The translations under genes and the position numbers were made by a program. Shown one piece after another: positions 8,558 through 18,917 of a stretch of DNA of 64,000 nt. The DNA lies in the NCBI RefSeq assembly GCF_004000825.1, contig NZ_BILZ01000016.1, positions 1 to 64,000 of the forward strand, written 5' to 3'. This stretch comes from Paenibacillus kobensis NBRC 15729. Its GTDB lineage: Bacteria > Bacillota > Bacilli > Paenibacillales > Paenibacillaceae. Within the stretch, counting starts at the first letter, position 1; each line of letters opens with the position of its first letter. A model generated the notes under the pieces. It ran no database searches, was not told the origin of the DNA, and was given only the letters and a program-made list of their open reading frames with translations.

Positions 8558-9331
8558 ATGAAATTGACTTTTCGCGGTACCGGCGATTCTATGGGAGTCC
8601 CGCGTGTGTATTGCGATTGCGGCGTTTGTGAGGAAGCGAGGGAAAGCGGGACTAACCGGCGCTATCGCTCCGCGCTGCAGATCGAAGATGAGGAGCTTGG
8701 CCATACATGGATCGATTGCGGTCCTGACTGGGGCAAGCAGATGGAGGCGGCTGGAGTGCGGCTGCTCGACCGAATGCTGATTACGCATGCGCATTTCGAT
8801 CATATTGGAGGCCTTGTGGAGTGGGCGGACGCCTGCCGCTGGACGGGAAGGCAAGGAGAAGCGTTCGCGCCAGCGGAGACGATTGGCGAGATTACAGCAA
8901 GATTCCCGTGGCTGCCAAGGCAGATCGCGTTCCAGTCATCGGACGACGGAATGACAATCGGAGGGTGGCATATTCGAACTTGGCGCGTGAATCACGGGAA
9001 GAATGGTTATGCGTACGCCTTCCGGTTCGATCATTCAGGGTCCGGCACAGCGTGGGCTTACTGCTCAGACGCCATTGCGCTGACCGAGGAGCAGTTGGAA
9101 CCGCTTTACGGGCTCGACCTGTTAATCCTCGGCACCAGCTTTTACGAAGAGCCATATCCATTCGAGACGCGTTCGGTCTACGACGTTAAGGAAGCGCTCG
9201 TATTAATTGAAGAGCTGCGGCCAGGCCGTACGCTGTTCACACATATATCGCATGATATTGATCTGCGGAACAGTTATTCTCTGCCAGAAGGCGTAGACTT
9301 CGCGACCACGGGAATGACTGTTACGATATAG
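8558..9331 (+). CDS. MBL-fold metal-dependent hydrolase, PhnP-like
   Basis: 257 residues. The metallo-beta-lactamase motif THAHFDHIGGL (about 75-85) supplies the dinuclear metal site. Near the N-terminus a CDCGVC cluster (about 19-24) follows GTGDSMGVPR, the arrangement seen in PhnP-type phosphodiesterases, where it binds an extra zinc. Later ligands are HGKNGYAYAFRF and the C-terminal FTHISHD. The natural substrate is probably a cyclic or other phosphodiester, but no phn genes are adjacent, so a role in phosphonate breakdown is not supported. AAGGAG is 12 bases before the ATG. Confidence 0.85.
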   Translation: MKLTFRGTGDSMGVPRVYCDCGVCEEARESGTNRRYRSALQIEDEELGHTWIDCGPDWGKQMEAAGVRLLDRMLITHAHFDHIGGLVEWADACRWTGRQGEAFAPAETIGEITARFPWLPRQIAFQSSDDGMTIGGWHIRTWRVNHGKNGYAYAFRFDHSGSGTAWAYCSDAIALTEEQLEPLYGLDLLILGTSFYEEPYPFETRSVYDVKEALVLIEELRPGRTLFTHISHDIDLRNSYSLPEGVDFATTGMTVTI

Positions 9332-9406
9332 AGGTTTTGGTTATACGGAAGTAATGGAAATGCTGCGAAAATTGTCGTCTTGCGTGAATGTGCGGAGGCG
9401 ATTACA

Positions 9407-10252
9407 ATGATTGATGGACGATACCGGCGCCCATACGCCGGTCGAACAGAATCGGAGGCAATGAGAGAGCAAGTGGACATGGACATTTTCGGCGTGTTCA
9501 GTATTATCGGTACGATCGCCTTTGCAGTCAGCGGCGCGATTGTGGCTATGGAGGAAGAGTACGATATTTTGGGCGTATTCGTGCTTGGCCTTGTAACGGC
9601 ATTTGGAGGCGGGGTTGTACGCAATCTATTGATCGGAATTCCGGTGTCGACGCTGTGGAACCAAAGCGATCTGTTCAAAATCGCAATGATCTCGATGATT
9701 ATTGCATTCGTGATGCCAGTATCCTGGCTGAAGAAGTGGCGAAGAAGCGAAGCGTTCTTCGATGCGATCGGCTTGTCGGCATTCGCGATCCAAGGTGCTC
9801 TCTATGCGACACACATGAATCACCCGGTGAGCGCGGTGCTTGTAGCAGCTATGCTGACAGGCATCGGCGGTGGGATGATTCGCGACGTGCTCGCCGGCCG
9901 GAAGCCGCTCGTACTGCGGGACGAGATCTATGCCGTGTGGGCAATGGCTGCTGGCTTGTGCATTTATTACAAATGGTTCGAAACGACGTTTGAACTGCTG
10001 TTGTTGTTCGTCATCATTATTGTGATGCGCATGCTGTCTGTCTATTACAAGTGGAGCTTGCCAAAGCGTTCGCTCAAGCATGCATTCTCGCAGTCGGTAT
10101 ACGAGCGTGCTGATCATCATCCGGAACAGGTGAAGCAGGCTGAGGGCGTTCAAGCTCATGCGGTTCTGCCGGTTGAAACAGGCGCAACGTTCGCTGCGGC
10201 TGCAGGCGAGTCAGGCGGCGGTTCGGTCAAGAAAGGCTGGTGGCATCGATGA
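9407..10252 (+). CDS. TRIC-like (UPF0126/YadS) membrane channel protein
   Basis: 281 residues from the ATG at 9407, chosen because GGAGG lies 8 bases upstream. The core (about 28-225) is two repeats of three membrane helices, each with a glycine-rich turn: AFGGGVVRNLLIG and GIGGGMIRDVLAG. This is the hallmark of bacterial trimeric intracellular cation (TRIC) homologues, thought to conduct monovalent cations. The hydrophilic tail after about residue 230 is roughly 50 residues longer than usual for the family. The first ~25 residues are also extra; a start at 9482 is a fallback. The stop overlaps the phosphatase start (ATGA). Confidence 0.85.
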   Translation: MIDGRYRRPYAGRTESEAMREQVDMDIFGVFSIIGTIAFAVSGAIVAMEEEYDILGVFVLGLVTAFGGGVVRNLLIGIPVSTLWNQSDLFKIAMISMIIAFVMPVSWLKKWRRSEAFFDAIGLSAFAIQGALYATHMNHPVSAVLVAAMLTGIGGGMIRDVLAGRKPLVLRDEIYAVWAMAAGLCIYYKWFETTFELLLLFVIIIVMRMLSVYYKWSLPKRSLKHAFSQSVYERADHHPEQVKQAEGVQAHAVLPVETGATFAAAAGESGGGSVKKGWWHR

Positions 10253-10734
10253 CACAGGTATTATTCGTTTGTTTGGGCAATATTTGCAGATCGCCAATGG
10301 CAGAAGCGGTATTCCGCCGCAAAGTAGAGGAAGCGGGTCTGACGGAGTCCATTCAGATCGATTCGGCCGGTACAGGTGACTGGCACATCGGCAAGCCTCC
10401 TCACGAAGGCACGCGCAAGCTGTTGGATCAACGCGGTATTTCGTATGCAGGAATGCGTGCCCGGCAAGTAACCGGCGGCGATTTCTCGAATTTCGATTAT
10501 ATCGTGTGCATGGACAGCAGCAATGAACAGAATATGAACGACATACGGCGCTCGTTGTCTGAGCAGAACATAGGCGGGGCTCAAATGCTTAAGATGCTTG
10601 ACCTCGTGCCGGAGGCAGGGATGAGCGACGTGCCTGACCCGTACTATACGGGCAACTTTGAAGAAGTGTACGAGCTCGTCTCGACAGGCTGCGACCGTCT
10701 TCTAGCGAAGATTCGTCAAGAACAACAGGTGTAA
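10249..10734 (+). CDS. Low-molecular-weight protein-tyrosine phosphatase
   Basis: 161 residues. The active-site loop VCLGNICRSPMAE sits at the very N-terminus and matches C-x5-R-S; the general acid Asp is in the late VPDPYYTGNFEEVYELV motif. The fold and length are typical. In Firmicutes such enzymes dephosphorylate tyrosine- or arginine-phosphorylated proteins; which one cannot be decided here. The ATG at 10249 overlaps the stop of the upstream channel gene (ATGA), with GGTGG 5 bases before it, so the pair forms an operon closed by the terminator at 10740. Confidence 0.92.
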   Translation: MTQVLFVCLGNICRSPMAEAVFRRKVEEAGLTESIQIDSAGTGDWHIGKPPHEGTRKLLDQRGISYAGMRARQVTGGDFSNFDYIVCMDSSNEQNMNDIRRSLSEQNIGGAQMLKMLDLVPEAGMSDVPDPYYTGNFEEVYELVSTGCDRLLAKIRQEQQV

Positions 10735-10739
10735 AAGGA

Positions 10740-10771
10740 AGGCAGGACCGATTTTCGGTCCTGCCTTTTTC
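10740..10771 (+). terminator. Intrinsic terminator after the phosphatase gene
   Basis: A perfect 12-bp stem (10740-10751 with 10755-10766) with a 3-base loop and TTTTT, starting 6 bases after the stop. Confidence 0.92.
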
Positions 10772-10901
10772 GTTTCTGACATGTTTGACGCCGCAATGCC
10801 CCTTGCCCCTCGTAAATCTACTAATCTTGCTCGATGGATGAACGCTATCTCCCGTGAACGAACCATAGAAGCTCTAAAGTGTACCAAAAGAAGAGTTTGG
10901 A

Positions 10902-11027
10902 GTTCTAACGAATCGTGGAAGCGTTATTTAATCGATATGAACCGGATATTCCTCGATCAGGAGCAAATAGCGTCGCTGGAGTTCGTTAGAGCGCCGAAAG
11001 CGCTTATTTCGTACAAATAAGGCTTTC
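10902..11027 (+). repeat. Imperfect palindromic intergenic repeat
   Basis: Arms 10902-10930 and 10965-10991 are imperfect reverse complements (about 19 of 28 positions, best at the ends: AAATA and TTCGTTAGA). Immediately after lies a second hairpin, 10996-11027, where GAAAGCGCTTATTT pairs with AAATAAGGCTTTC across one bulge. The only open frame (10781-11020) has no ribosome binding site and follows the repeat, so I read the stretch as non-coding. It resembles dispersed palindromic repeats of Paenibacillus genomes, from memory only. Apart from the repeats and terminators listed, nothing else is visible in the 562-base gap 10735-11297. Confidence 0.5.
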
Positions 11028-11110
11028 TCGATTCGTTACCCCGCTCACGTGACAACGGAAGCGAACACTTCGCAATTACTAGCTGCGAAGCAGCGTCCAC
11101 TAACTATATC

Positions 11111-11161
11111 AAAAAATTAAGGCCAGACAGTCGCAAGTGAAATGCGGCTGTCCGGCCTTAA
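11111..11161 (-). terminator. Intrinsic terminator for the esterase gene
   Basis: On the - strand, 11161-11143 pairs with 11135-11117 (19 positions, two G-U pairs) and is followed by six T. It lies about 135 bases beyond the esterase stop, so the palindrome at 11180-11290 would be part of the mRNA tail. Confidence 0.8.
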
Positions 11162-11179
11162 CACAATGGAAAGGGTGGG

Positions 11180-11290
11180 AGGTGTATCTCCTGTAGGAGC
11201 GGAGCGTTCGCCTTTGAAATCGTGAAATCACATTGGGATAATTGTTCAGAAAATTCACGATTTCAACAGCGACCGAAAGGAGATACACCT
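11180..11290 (+). repeat. 111-base palindromic element with two perfect 13-bp arm blocks
   Basis: AGGTGTATCTCCT (11180-11192) is the exact reverse complement of 11278-11290. TTGAAATCGTGAA (11214-11226) is the exact reverse complement of TTCACGATTTCAA (11254-11266). The segments between the blocks are only partly complementary. It could be a MITE-like or REP-like unit, or a transcribed mRNA hairpin; no coding potential is visible. Confidence 0.7.
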
Positions 11291-11297
11291 TCTGCCC

Positions 11298-12029
11298 CTA
11301 TCGGTCCAAGAAATAAGCAAGCGCCGCCGGTAAATCTTTTTGCCAGAAGCCCCAGGTGTGTTTGCCGTCGCGCTCCAGGTACGTTGTCTTCGCACCGCGT
11401 TCCTCGAACAGAATGCGTGCATTACGGTTGAGGGCGACAAAATCATAGATGCCGCGGTCGGTTTCATATGCGTTCTCTTGAAGGCCGACCGTCATGTAAA
11501 TATCGAGCCAGGCTAAGTTGCTTGCTGAAGCAATCAGATTGCGCGAAGCCGGATAGTAGGCGCCGGATAGCGAGAGAACGCGAGTGAACAATTCCGGATG
11601 CTCGAGTGCGATATGGGTCGAGACCGTCCCGCCGAGCGAATCGCCTGCGAGCAGACGTTCTGACGGCTCGCGGCGGACAGGATATTTGTCTTCAATAAAC
11701 GGAACAAGTTCCTCTGCAAAGAAACGGACGTAATTCGCGTACCGGCTGCCGTCTGGAGAATATTCGTCGGTACGCACGCTTTTATCAACGTCGACACCGA
11801 CGATAATGAACGGCTCCACGCCTTCATCTAATATGAGTTGGTTAGCAATTGTCGCCACGCGTCCGAAGTTGAAGAAATCTTCACCGTCTTGGCAATATAC
11901 AACTGGATAGCTTAATACTTCATTGTAGCCCGGCGGCAGAAAAACGCGAAGCTTGCGTTCGCCTTCCGGCAAATACCGACTGGAAACGGTCTCCTTATTC
12001 ACTGTTCGCTTTAAATATTTGTCTTCCAT
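11298..12029 (-). CDS. Esterase of the Fes/EstD-like alpha/beta hydrolase family
   Basis: 243 residues. The nucleophile elbow is GDSLGGTVS (Ser near residue 117), preceded by the acidic SPDGSRYANYVRFFAEELVPFIEDKYP helix region typical of enterochelin-esterase-like/D-type esterases. The catalytic His is probably in ERDGKHTWGFWQ close to the C-terminus, and the Asp/Glu in the VGLQEN region. There is no signal peptide, so it is cytoplasmic. Substrate is unknown: family members act on siderophore esters, feruloyl esters or thioesters, and no siderophore genes are nearby. The ATG at 12029 has AAAGGAG 9 bases upstream; the longer open frame to 12107 is not needed. Confidence 0.85.
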   Translation of the reverse strand: MEDKYLKRTVNKETVSSRYLPEGERKLRVFLPPGYNEVLSYPVVYCQDGEDFFNFGRVATIANQLILDEGVEPFIIVGVDVDKSVRTDEYSPDGSRYANYVRFFAEELVPFIEDKYPVRREPSERLLAGDSLGGTVSTHIALEHPELFTRVLSLSGAYYPASRNLIASASNLAWLDIYMTVGLQENAYETDRGIYDFVALNRNARILFEERGAKTTYLERDGKHTWGFWQKDLPAALAYFLDR

Positions 12030-12225
12030 CGAGTATGGCTCCTTTCGCCCTGCATGAGAACATCTGTTAGTGGGTAAACAATAGAGAGGAAGTGCGGCGC
12101 GCCGCAACGTTTTGCTGCTCTGTTGTACTATTCTGTATCACTAAAGTTGTTGTGCTGTTACATATACAATTTCTTTAAAAAACCGCCCGAAACATTAAAA
12201 ATACGCGGTTTTTATGTTTTTTGCT

Positions 12226-12255
12226 TTGACCATTTTCTCAAAACAGGTTTATAAT
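12226..12255 (+). promoter_or_regulatory. Promoter of the pdh operon
   Basis: TTGACC (12226-12231), an 18-base spacer and a perfect TATAAT (12250-12255) form a sigma-A promoter 57 bases before pdhA. A stem AAAAACCGC/GCGGTTTTT (12178-12213) lies just upstream and may insulate it. Confidence 0.8.
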
Positions 12256-12302
12256 AATTCTATAACAGACGCATGCGATATTCAAATATTAATATGAGGT
12301 GA

Positions 12303-13394
<1,092 letters not shown>

Positions 13395-13430
13395 TAACGA
13401 CTAAACTGCAGAAGGAGGATTCCATCGATC

Positions 13431-14408
13431 ATGGCTCAAATGAATATGTTAGAAGCGTTGCGCGATGCGATGCGCGTTGAATTGAAGCAGGATCCTAACG
13501 TTCTTATTTTCGGTGAGGACGTTGGTAAGGTCGGCGGTGTATTCCGTGTAACGGAAGGGCTGCAAGAGGAATTCGGCGAGGAGCGCGTATTCGATACGCC
13601 GCTCGCCGAATCCGCAATCGCTGGTATGGCGGTCGGTATGGGCACGCAGGGCTTCCGCCCGATCGCTGAAATCCAGTTCGTCGGCTTCATCTACGAAGCA
13701 CTGGACCAAATGTTCGTACAAGCTGCCCGCATGCGTTACCGTTCCGGCGGCCGTTACAACTCGCCAATCGTATTCCGTACGCCATTCGGCGGCGGCGTTA
13801 AAGCGGCTGAGCTGCATACGGACTCGCTCGAAGGTCTTGCAGTTCAAACGCCTGGTATCAAAGTTATCGTGCCTTCGAACCCTTACGATGCGAAGGGCCT
13901 GATGATTTCCGCGATCCGCGACAATGACCCAGTATTCTTCATGGAGCACTTGAACCTGTACCGTGCATTCCGCGACGAAGTTCCAGAAGGCGAATACACG
14001 ATTGAGATCGGCAAAGCAAATGTCGTTCGCGAAGGTAAAGACGTGACGATCATTGCTTACGGCATGATGGTTCATACCGCGAAGAAGGCAGCTGAAGAGC
14101 TGGCTAAAGAAGGTATCGAAGCAGAAGTTATCGACCTTCGCACGCTGCTCCCGCTTGACATCGACACGCTCGTGAAGTCGATCCAGAAGACGAACCGTGC
14201 AATCATCGTACAAGAAGCGCAGAAGACGTCCGGCGTTGCTGCTGAAGTCATCGCGCAAATCAATGAGAAAGCCATTCTGCATCTCGAAGCACCAGTTCTT
14301 CGTGTTGCGGGTCCAGATACGGTCTATCCATTCGCACAGGTCGAAGATGCATGGCTTCCGTCGCCTGAGCGCGTCGTGAAAGCAGCTAAACAAGTATTGA
14401 ACTTTTAA
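13431..14408 (+). CDS. pdhB: Pyruvate dehydrogenase E1 component, beta subunit
   Basis: 325 residues, normal for E1-beta. Motifs include [19 protein letters not shown] at the N-terminus, the [17 protein letters not shown] segment and a transketolase C-terminal domain with [16 protein letters not shown]. The subunit contributes the pyrimidine-binding face and K+ site of the alpha2-beta2 E1 and docks to the peripheral-subunit-binding domain of E2. GAAGGAGG stands 12 bases before the ATG. The gap to pdhA is 36 bases. Confidence 0.97.
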   Translation: MAQMNMLEALRDAMRVELKQDPNVLIFGEDVGKVGGVFRVTEGLQEEFGEERVFDTPLAESAIAGMAVGMGTQGFRPIAEIQFVGFIYEALDQMFVQAARMRYRSGGRYNSPIVFRTPFGGGVKAAELHTDSLEGLAVQTPGIKVIVPSNPYDAKGLMISAIRDNDPVFFMEHLNLYRAFRDEVPEGEYTIEIGKANVVREGKDVTIIAYGMMVHTAKKAAEELAKEGIEAEVIDLRTLLPLDIDTLVKSIQKTNRAIIVQEAQKTSGVAAEVIAQINEKAILHLEAPVLRVAGPDTVYPFAQVEDAWLPSPERVVKAAKQVLNF

Positions 14409-14459
14409 TGCCCTATCAATCGGGTACGTTTATAGAGCACATGAGGGAGGAACATTCGG

Positions 14460-15773
14460 ATGGCTAAATTCGAATATCGGTTCCCGGAGCTAGGCGAAGG
14501 TCTGCATGAGGGCGAAATCGTCAAAATGCACATCAAGCCAGGCGACGAGGTTAATGACGAGAGCATCTTGATGGAAGTACAGAATGACAAGGCAATCGTA
14601 GAAGTGCCTTGTCCGGTAGAAGGCAAAATACTTGAAGTGTTCGCGAAGGACGGTCAAGTATGCCATGTCGGCGAAGTCGTTGCGATTATCGACGTAACGG
14701 GTGAATTGCCGGAAGGCGCAACGGTTGCAGCGGACAGCGCACCAGCTCCTGCAGCTGAAGCGGCTGCTCCAGCAGCAGCGCCGGCACAAGCGGCAGCAGC
14801 AGTTCCTGCTCCACAAGCAAGCAGCGCGCTTGTACTTGCAACGCCAAGCGTACGCAAATATGCCCGTGAGCAAGGCGTAGACATTACGGCTGTAACGGGA
14901 AGCGGCAAGAACGGCAAAGTAACGCGCGACGATATCAACGCATTCAAATCCGGCGGCGCAGCAGCAGCACCTGCAGCGGCAGCAGCTGTGGTTGAAGCGG
15001 CAGCTCCTGCACAAGCGGCAGAAGAGCAAGCAGCTAAGCCAGCAGCACCTGCAGCAGCGGGAACGGCTCATCGTCCGGAAGAGCGCGTGCCGTTCAAAGG
15101 CATCCGCAAAGCAATCGCAAGTGCTATGTCGAAGTCGATGTACACGGCTCCACACGTTACGCTGATGGATGAAGTTGACGTAACTGAACTTGTTGCACTT
15201 CGCGCGAAGTACAAACCGTTCGCAGAGAAGAAGGGCGTTAAGCTCACTTACCTGCCGTTCATTGTGAAAGCATTGGTGGCAGCATGCCGCGAATTCCCGA
15301 TCATGAACGCTACGCTGGACGAAGCGAATCAAGAAATCGTTCTGCGCAAATATTACAACATCGGTATCGCAACCGATACGGACAACGGCCTGATCGTTCC
15401 GGTTATCGAAGATGCTGACCGTAAAAATATTTACAAAGTTGCAAGCAGCATCAGCGATCTGGCTGTACGCGGCCGGGACGGTAAGCTTGCTCCGAACGAG
15501 ATGAGAGGCAGCACGATTACGATTACGAACATCGGATCTGCCGGCGGCATGTTCTTCACGCCTGTCATTAACTTCCCAGAAGTGGCAATCCTCGGCACGG
15601 GCCGCATCTCCGAGAAAGCTGTTGTTAAGAACGGCGAAATCGTAGCTGCACCTGTCATGGCATTGTCGCTCAGCTTCGACCACCGTCTCATCGACGGCGC
15701 AACGGCTCAAAACTTCTTGAACTACATTAAACAGTTGTTGGCGCAGCCTGAACTGTTCATCATGGAGGTGTAA
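14460..15773 (+). CDS. pdhC: Dihydrolipoamide acetyltransferase, E2 of pyruvate dehydrogenase
   Basis: 437 residues with one lipoyl domain (about 1-80; the lipoylated Lys is in [11 protein letters not shown]), a long Ala/Pro linker, a peripheral-subunit-binding domain (about 125-160: [16 protein letters not shown]), a second Ala/Pro linker, and the catalytic core (about 205-437) with active-site His in [15 protein letters not shown]. It transfers acetyl from lipoyl to CoA and forms the complex core. GGGAGGA lies 7 bases before the ATG. The linkers use repetitive GCA/GCT/GCG codons, which produce a long open frame on the opposite strand (14490-15821) with no gene-like content. Confidence 0.97.
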   Translation: MAKFEYRFPELGEGLHEGEIVKMHIKPGDEVNDESILMEVQNDKAIVEVPCPVEGKILEVFAKDGQVCHVGEVVAIIDVTGELPEGATVAADSAPAPAAEAAAPAAAPAQAAAAVPAPQASSALVLATPSVRKYAREQGVDITAVTGSGKNGKVTRDDINAFKSGGAAAAPAAAAAVVEAAAPAQAAEEQAAKPAAPAAAGTAHRPEERVPFKGIRKAIASAMSKSMYTAPHVTLMDEVDVTELVALRAKYKPFAEKKGVKLTYLPFIVKALVAACREFPIMNATLDEANQEIVLRKYYNIGIATDTDNGLIVPVIEDADRKNIYKVASSISDLAVRGRDGKLAPNEMRGSTITITNIGSAGGMFFTPVINFPEVAILGTGRISEKAVVKNGEIVAAPVMALSLSFDHRLIDGATAQNFLNYIKQLLAQPELFIMEV

Positions 15774-15777
15774 CGTA

Positions 15778-17193
15778 ATGGTAGTAGGAGACGCGTCTCT
15801 TGATATCGATACATTAGTCATTGGTGCTGGCCCAGGCGGTTACGTAGCCGCAATTCGTGCAGCACAACTCGGTCAATCCGTCCTTTGCGTAGATAAGGCA
15901 ACGGTTGGCGGCGTATGCTTGAACGTTGGTTGTATTCCTTCCAAAGCACTGATCTCGGCAGCTCACCAATACGAAGCAGCTTCCCACGGCGAAGCGTTCG
16001 GCATTACGGTCAGCGACGTGAAAGTCGACTGGAGCAAAGTGCAAGAGTTCAAAAACGGCGTAACGAAAAAGCTGACGGGCGGCGTTGCATCGCTGCTCAA
16101 AGCGAACAAAGTTGAATATTTCAACGGTGAAGTGATGTTCATCAATGCGAACGAAGCACGCGTATTCAACGACCAAGAAGCGCCGCGCTACCGTTTCAAG
16201 AACTGCATCATCGCGACGGGCTCACGTCCGATCGAGCTGAAAGCATTCCCTTACAGCGGCCGCATTCTGTCCTCGACAGAAGCACTGTCGCTGCCTGAGA
16301 TTCCGAAGAGCCTCGTCGTTATCGGCGGCGGCTACATCGGTATCGAGCTTGGCCAAATGTACAGCAAATTCGGCACGAAAGTGACGATCATCGAAGGCGC
16401 GGACGCAATCATGCCTGGCTTCGACAAAGATATGTCCAACATCGTGGCGAAGAAGCTCAAAACGAAAGACGTCAATATCGTAACGGGCGCTTCCGCAAAA
16501 TCGGCTGAACAATCGGCTGACAGCGTAAAAGTAACGTACACAGTTGGCGACAAAGAAGAAGTCGTGGAAGCAGACTACCTGCTCGTAACGGTTGGCCGTC
16601 GTCCGAACACGGACGGTGAGCTTGGTCTTGACCTGATCGGCGTCGAAATGACGGACCGCGGTCTCGTGAAAGTCGACCACCAAGGCCGCACGAACATTCC
16701 GCACATCTTCGCAATCGGCGACATCGTTCCAGGCGCAGCACTTGCGCACAAAGCGATGTACGAAGGCCGCGTAGCAGCTGAAGCCATTTCGGGCCTGCCT
16801 AGCGTTGTCGATTACAAGTGCATCCCTGCCGTTGCATTCTCCGATCCAGAATGCGCAGCAGTCGGCTACACGGAGAAAGAAGCGAAAGAAAAAGGCCACA
16901 ACGTGAAACTGGGCAAGTTCCCATTCGCAGCGAACGGCCGCGCTCTGTCGCTTAACGGTACGGAAGGCTTCGTGAAGATCGTATCCGATGCGGATAACGG
17001 CCTTGTGCTCGGTGCACAAATCGTCGGTATCGAAGCATCGAACATGATTGCTGAGATCGGCCTCGCGATTGAGATGGGCGCAACGCTCGAAGATATCGCA
17101 CTGACGATCCATGCTCACCCTACGCTTGGCGAGATCGTTCTCGATGCGGCGGAAGTGGCGCTTGGCCACCCAATCCACGTTTTCGTGAAGTAA
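15778..17193 (+). CDS. pdhD: Dihydrolipoamide dehydrogenase, E3
   Basis: 471 residues. It reoxidises dihydrolipoyl groups with FAD and NAD+. The FAD-binding GAGPGGYVAAIRAAQLG, the redox disulfide in GGVCLNVGCIPSKAL, the NAD-binding GGGYIGIELGQMY, and the C-terminal His-Glu pair in TIHAHPTLGEIVLDA are all present. GGAGGTG is inside the last codons of pdhC and the genes are only 4 bases apart, indicating coupled translation. It may also serve other 2-oxoacid dehydrogenases, as E3 usually does. The operon ends at the terminator at 17206. Confidence 0.97.
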   Translation: MVVGDASLDIDTLVIGAGPGGYVAAIRAAQLGQSVLCVDKATVGGVCLNVGCIPSKALISAAHQYEAASHGEAFGITVSDVKVDWSKVQEFKNGVTKKLTGGVASLLKANKVEYFNGEVMFINANEARVFNDQEAPRYRFKNCIIATGSRPIELKAFPYSGRILSSTEALSLPEIPKSLVVIGGGYIGIELGQMYSKFGTKVTIIEGADAIMPGFDKDMSNIVAKKLKTKDVNIVTGASAKSAEQSADSVKVTYTVGDKEEVVEADYLLVTVGRRPNTDGELGLDLIGVEMTDRGLVKVDHQGRTNIPHIFAIGDIVPGAALAHKAMYEGRVAAEAISGLPSVVDYKCIPAVAFSDPECAAVGYTEKEAKEKGHNVKLGKFPFAANGRALSLNGTEGFVKIVSDADNGLVLGAQIVGIEASNMIAEIGLAIEMGATLEDIALTIHAHPTLGEIVLDAAEVALGHPIHVFVK

Positions 17194-17205
17194 TATATAT
17201 GAAGA

Positions 17206-17243
17206 AGAGGTCTGCGGTGAATGTTGCCGCAGGCCTCTTTTTG
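17206..17243 (+). terminator. Intrinsic terminator of the pdh operon
   Basis: A 12-bp stem (17206-17217 with 17227-17238, one G-U) with TTTTT, 13 bases after the pdhD stop. Confidence 0.9.
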
Positions 17244-17312
17244 ATGGAAATCTACATATAATATAGTCATCGCATACAATCCAGCTGGCTAATAGGGAAA
17301 GGCGGCTTGAGA

Positions 17313-17819
17313 ATGACTCATGAAACAGAACCTGCGAAAAGGTTGAAACGGGCTTCCGAATCCCGCGCCATCCTGACGGAAATCGTATTTCCTTCCGATA
17401 CGAATCATCTTCAGACGATGTTCGGTGGAATCGTCATGGAATATATGGATAAGGTAGCCGCCATATCGGCTATGCGTCATTCCCGGACATCGGTTGTTAC
17501 CGTGTCGACGGACAGCATTGATTTTGTGGCGCCGATTCGGGTAGGTGAAGCCATAATCGTCGAGTCGTTCGTCTCGTGGACACATCGAAGTTCAATTGAA
17601 GTGTTCGTGAAGGCGGTGACGGAAAATTTGAAGACTGGCATCCGCAATACAGCGGTCACCGCTTTCTTCGTGTTCGTTGCGCTTGGTGATGACGGCCGTC
17701 CAACACCTGTACCCGGTATATTACCTGAGACAGACGAGGAGCAGGAACTTCATATTACCGGCCTTGACCGCTATTTGCAGAGGCGGAAGAGGGTTGACGA
17801 GCGAAAAGGACAATCCTAA
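17313..17819 (+). CDS. Acyl-CoA thioesterase, hotdog fold (YkhA-like)
   Basis: 168 residues forming a single 4HBT-type hotdog domain. It shows the helix turn NHLQTMFGGIVMEYMDKVA with the catalytic Asp, the strand TVSTDSIDFVAPIRVGEAI, and AFFVFVALGDDGRPTPVPG near the end, as in YkhA/YciA-type acyl-CoA hydrolases. It would cleave medium or long acyl-CoA to free acid and CoA in the cytoplasm. AAAGGCGG is 7 bases before the ATG at 17313; a TTG at 17307 is a less likely start. Confidence 0.88.
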   Translation: MTHETEPAKRLKRASESRAILTEIVFPSDTNHLQTMFGGIVMEYMDKVAAISAMRHSRTSVVTVSTDSIDFVAPIRVGEAIIVESFVSWTHRSSIEVFVKAVTENLKTGIRNTAVTAFFVFVALGDDGRPTPVPGILPETDEEQELHITGLDRYLQRRKRVDERKGQS

Positions 17820-17918
17820 ATCAAGATGTTCTCCGGTCTTCGTTGAAGCGGCTGATTATGATACAATTAAGCTATAATGTTCAAGACGATACCATGCAAC
17901 GATCGGAGAATGATGCAG

Positions 17919-18875
17919 ATGAGTCACAATGAAGAGCAATATTTGCAGCTGTTGCGGCATGTGCTGAACAACGGAACGCGCAAAGAAGACCGTACGGGGA
18001 CGGGGACGATTTCGACGTTCGGTTACCAAATGCGGTTCGATCTTAATGACGGCTTTCCGATTCTGACGACGAAGAAAGTGCCTTTCCGTCATGTAAAGAG
18101 CGAGTTGCTCTGGTTTATGAAAGGCGATACGAATATCCGTTACTTGCTTCAGCATGATAATCATATATGGAACGAATGGGCATTCAAGCGCTGGGTAGAG
18201 AGCGATGCTTACGACGGCCCGGACATGACGAATTTCGGTCTTCGTTCGCAGACGGATGCAGAATTCGCTATTCAATATAAAGAGCAGATGGCACGTTACA
18301 TTAAGCTTATGTTGGAAGATGACCATTTCGCTGCTCAATATGGGGAGCTTGGCGATGTATACGGCAAGCAGTGGCGCGCGTGGCAGACAACACAAGGCGA
18401 GACGATCGATCAATTGAAGGACGTCATTGCTATGATCAAGCGCAATCCCGATTCCCGCAGACTTATCGTATCCGCATGGAATCCGGAAGACGTGCCGACC
18501 ATGGCACTTCCTCCTTGCCATACGATATTCCAGTTCTATGTGGCAGATGGGAAGCTGTCGTGCCAGTTGTATCAGCGGAGCGCGGATATTTTCCTCGGCA
18601 TCCCGTTCAATATTGCATCCTATGCGTTGCTCACGCACTTGATTGCCCGCGAATGCGGACTAGAGGTTGGCGAGTTCGTGCATACTCTTGGCGATGCGCA
18701 TATTTATATCAACCACCTGGACGCGATTGAAGAGCAGCTGACGCGCGAGCCTAAGGCGCTGCCGAAGCTTATTCTGAAGGGCGGCTGGGAGTCGGTCTTC
18801 GACGTCGAGGTGTCGGACATCGCACTGGAGGGCTATGATGCTCATCCGGCAATCAAAGCGCCTATCGCTGTCTAG
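17919..18875 (+). CDS. thyA: Thymidylate synthase
   Basis: 318 residues: the long form with the small-domain insertion ([20 protein letters not shown]...), close in size to the Lactobacillus casei enzyme rather than the 264-residue E. coli one. It makes dTMP from dUMP using methylene-tetrahydrofolate. The catalytic Cys is in [13 protein letters not shown], dUMP phosphate binders in [12 protein letters not shown] and [21 protein letters not shown], and the His-x-Tyr site in GDAHIYINH. Three in-frame ATGs (17910, 17913, 17919) follow GGAG; 17919 gives the best spacing and the usual N-terminus. dfrA follows 42 bases downstream, so dihydrofolate made here is recycled by its neighbour. Confidence 0.96.
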   Translation: MSHNEEQYLQLLRHVLNNGTRKEDRTGTGTISTFGYQMRFDLNDGFPILTTKKVPFRHVKSELLWFMKGDTNIRYLLQHDNHIWNEWAFKRWVESDAYDGPDMTNFGLRSQTDAEFAIQYKEQMARYIKLMLEDDHFAAQYGELGDVYGKQWRAWQTTQGETIDQLKDVIAMIKRNPDSRRLIVSAWNPEDVPTMALPPCHTIFQFYVADGKLSCQLYQRSADIFLGIPFNIASYALLTHLIARECGLEVGEFVHTLGDAHIYINHLDAIEEQLTREPKALPKLILKGGWESVFDVEVSDIALEGYDAHPAIKAPIAV

Positions 18876-18917
18876 CGCTTTGTGATCATTCAGTGAGACA
18901 GGAGAGAGGAGCCGACA

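Noticed and set aside
10781-11020. 79-codon open frame in the repeat region after the phosphatase gene
   Set aside because: No ribosome binding site, starts just after a terminator and follows the palindromic repeat; likely non-coding.
14490-15821. 443-codon open frame on the - strand opposite pdhC
   Set aside because: It is produced by codon bias of pdhC, especially its Ala-rich linkers; the translation is rich in Cys/Arg without domain features and has no ribosome binding site.
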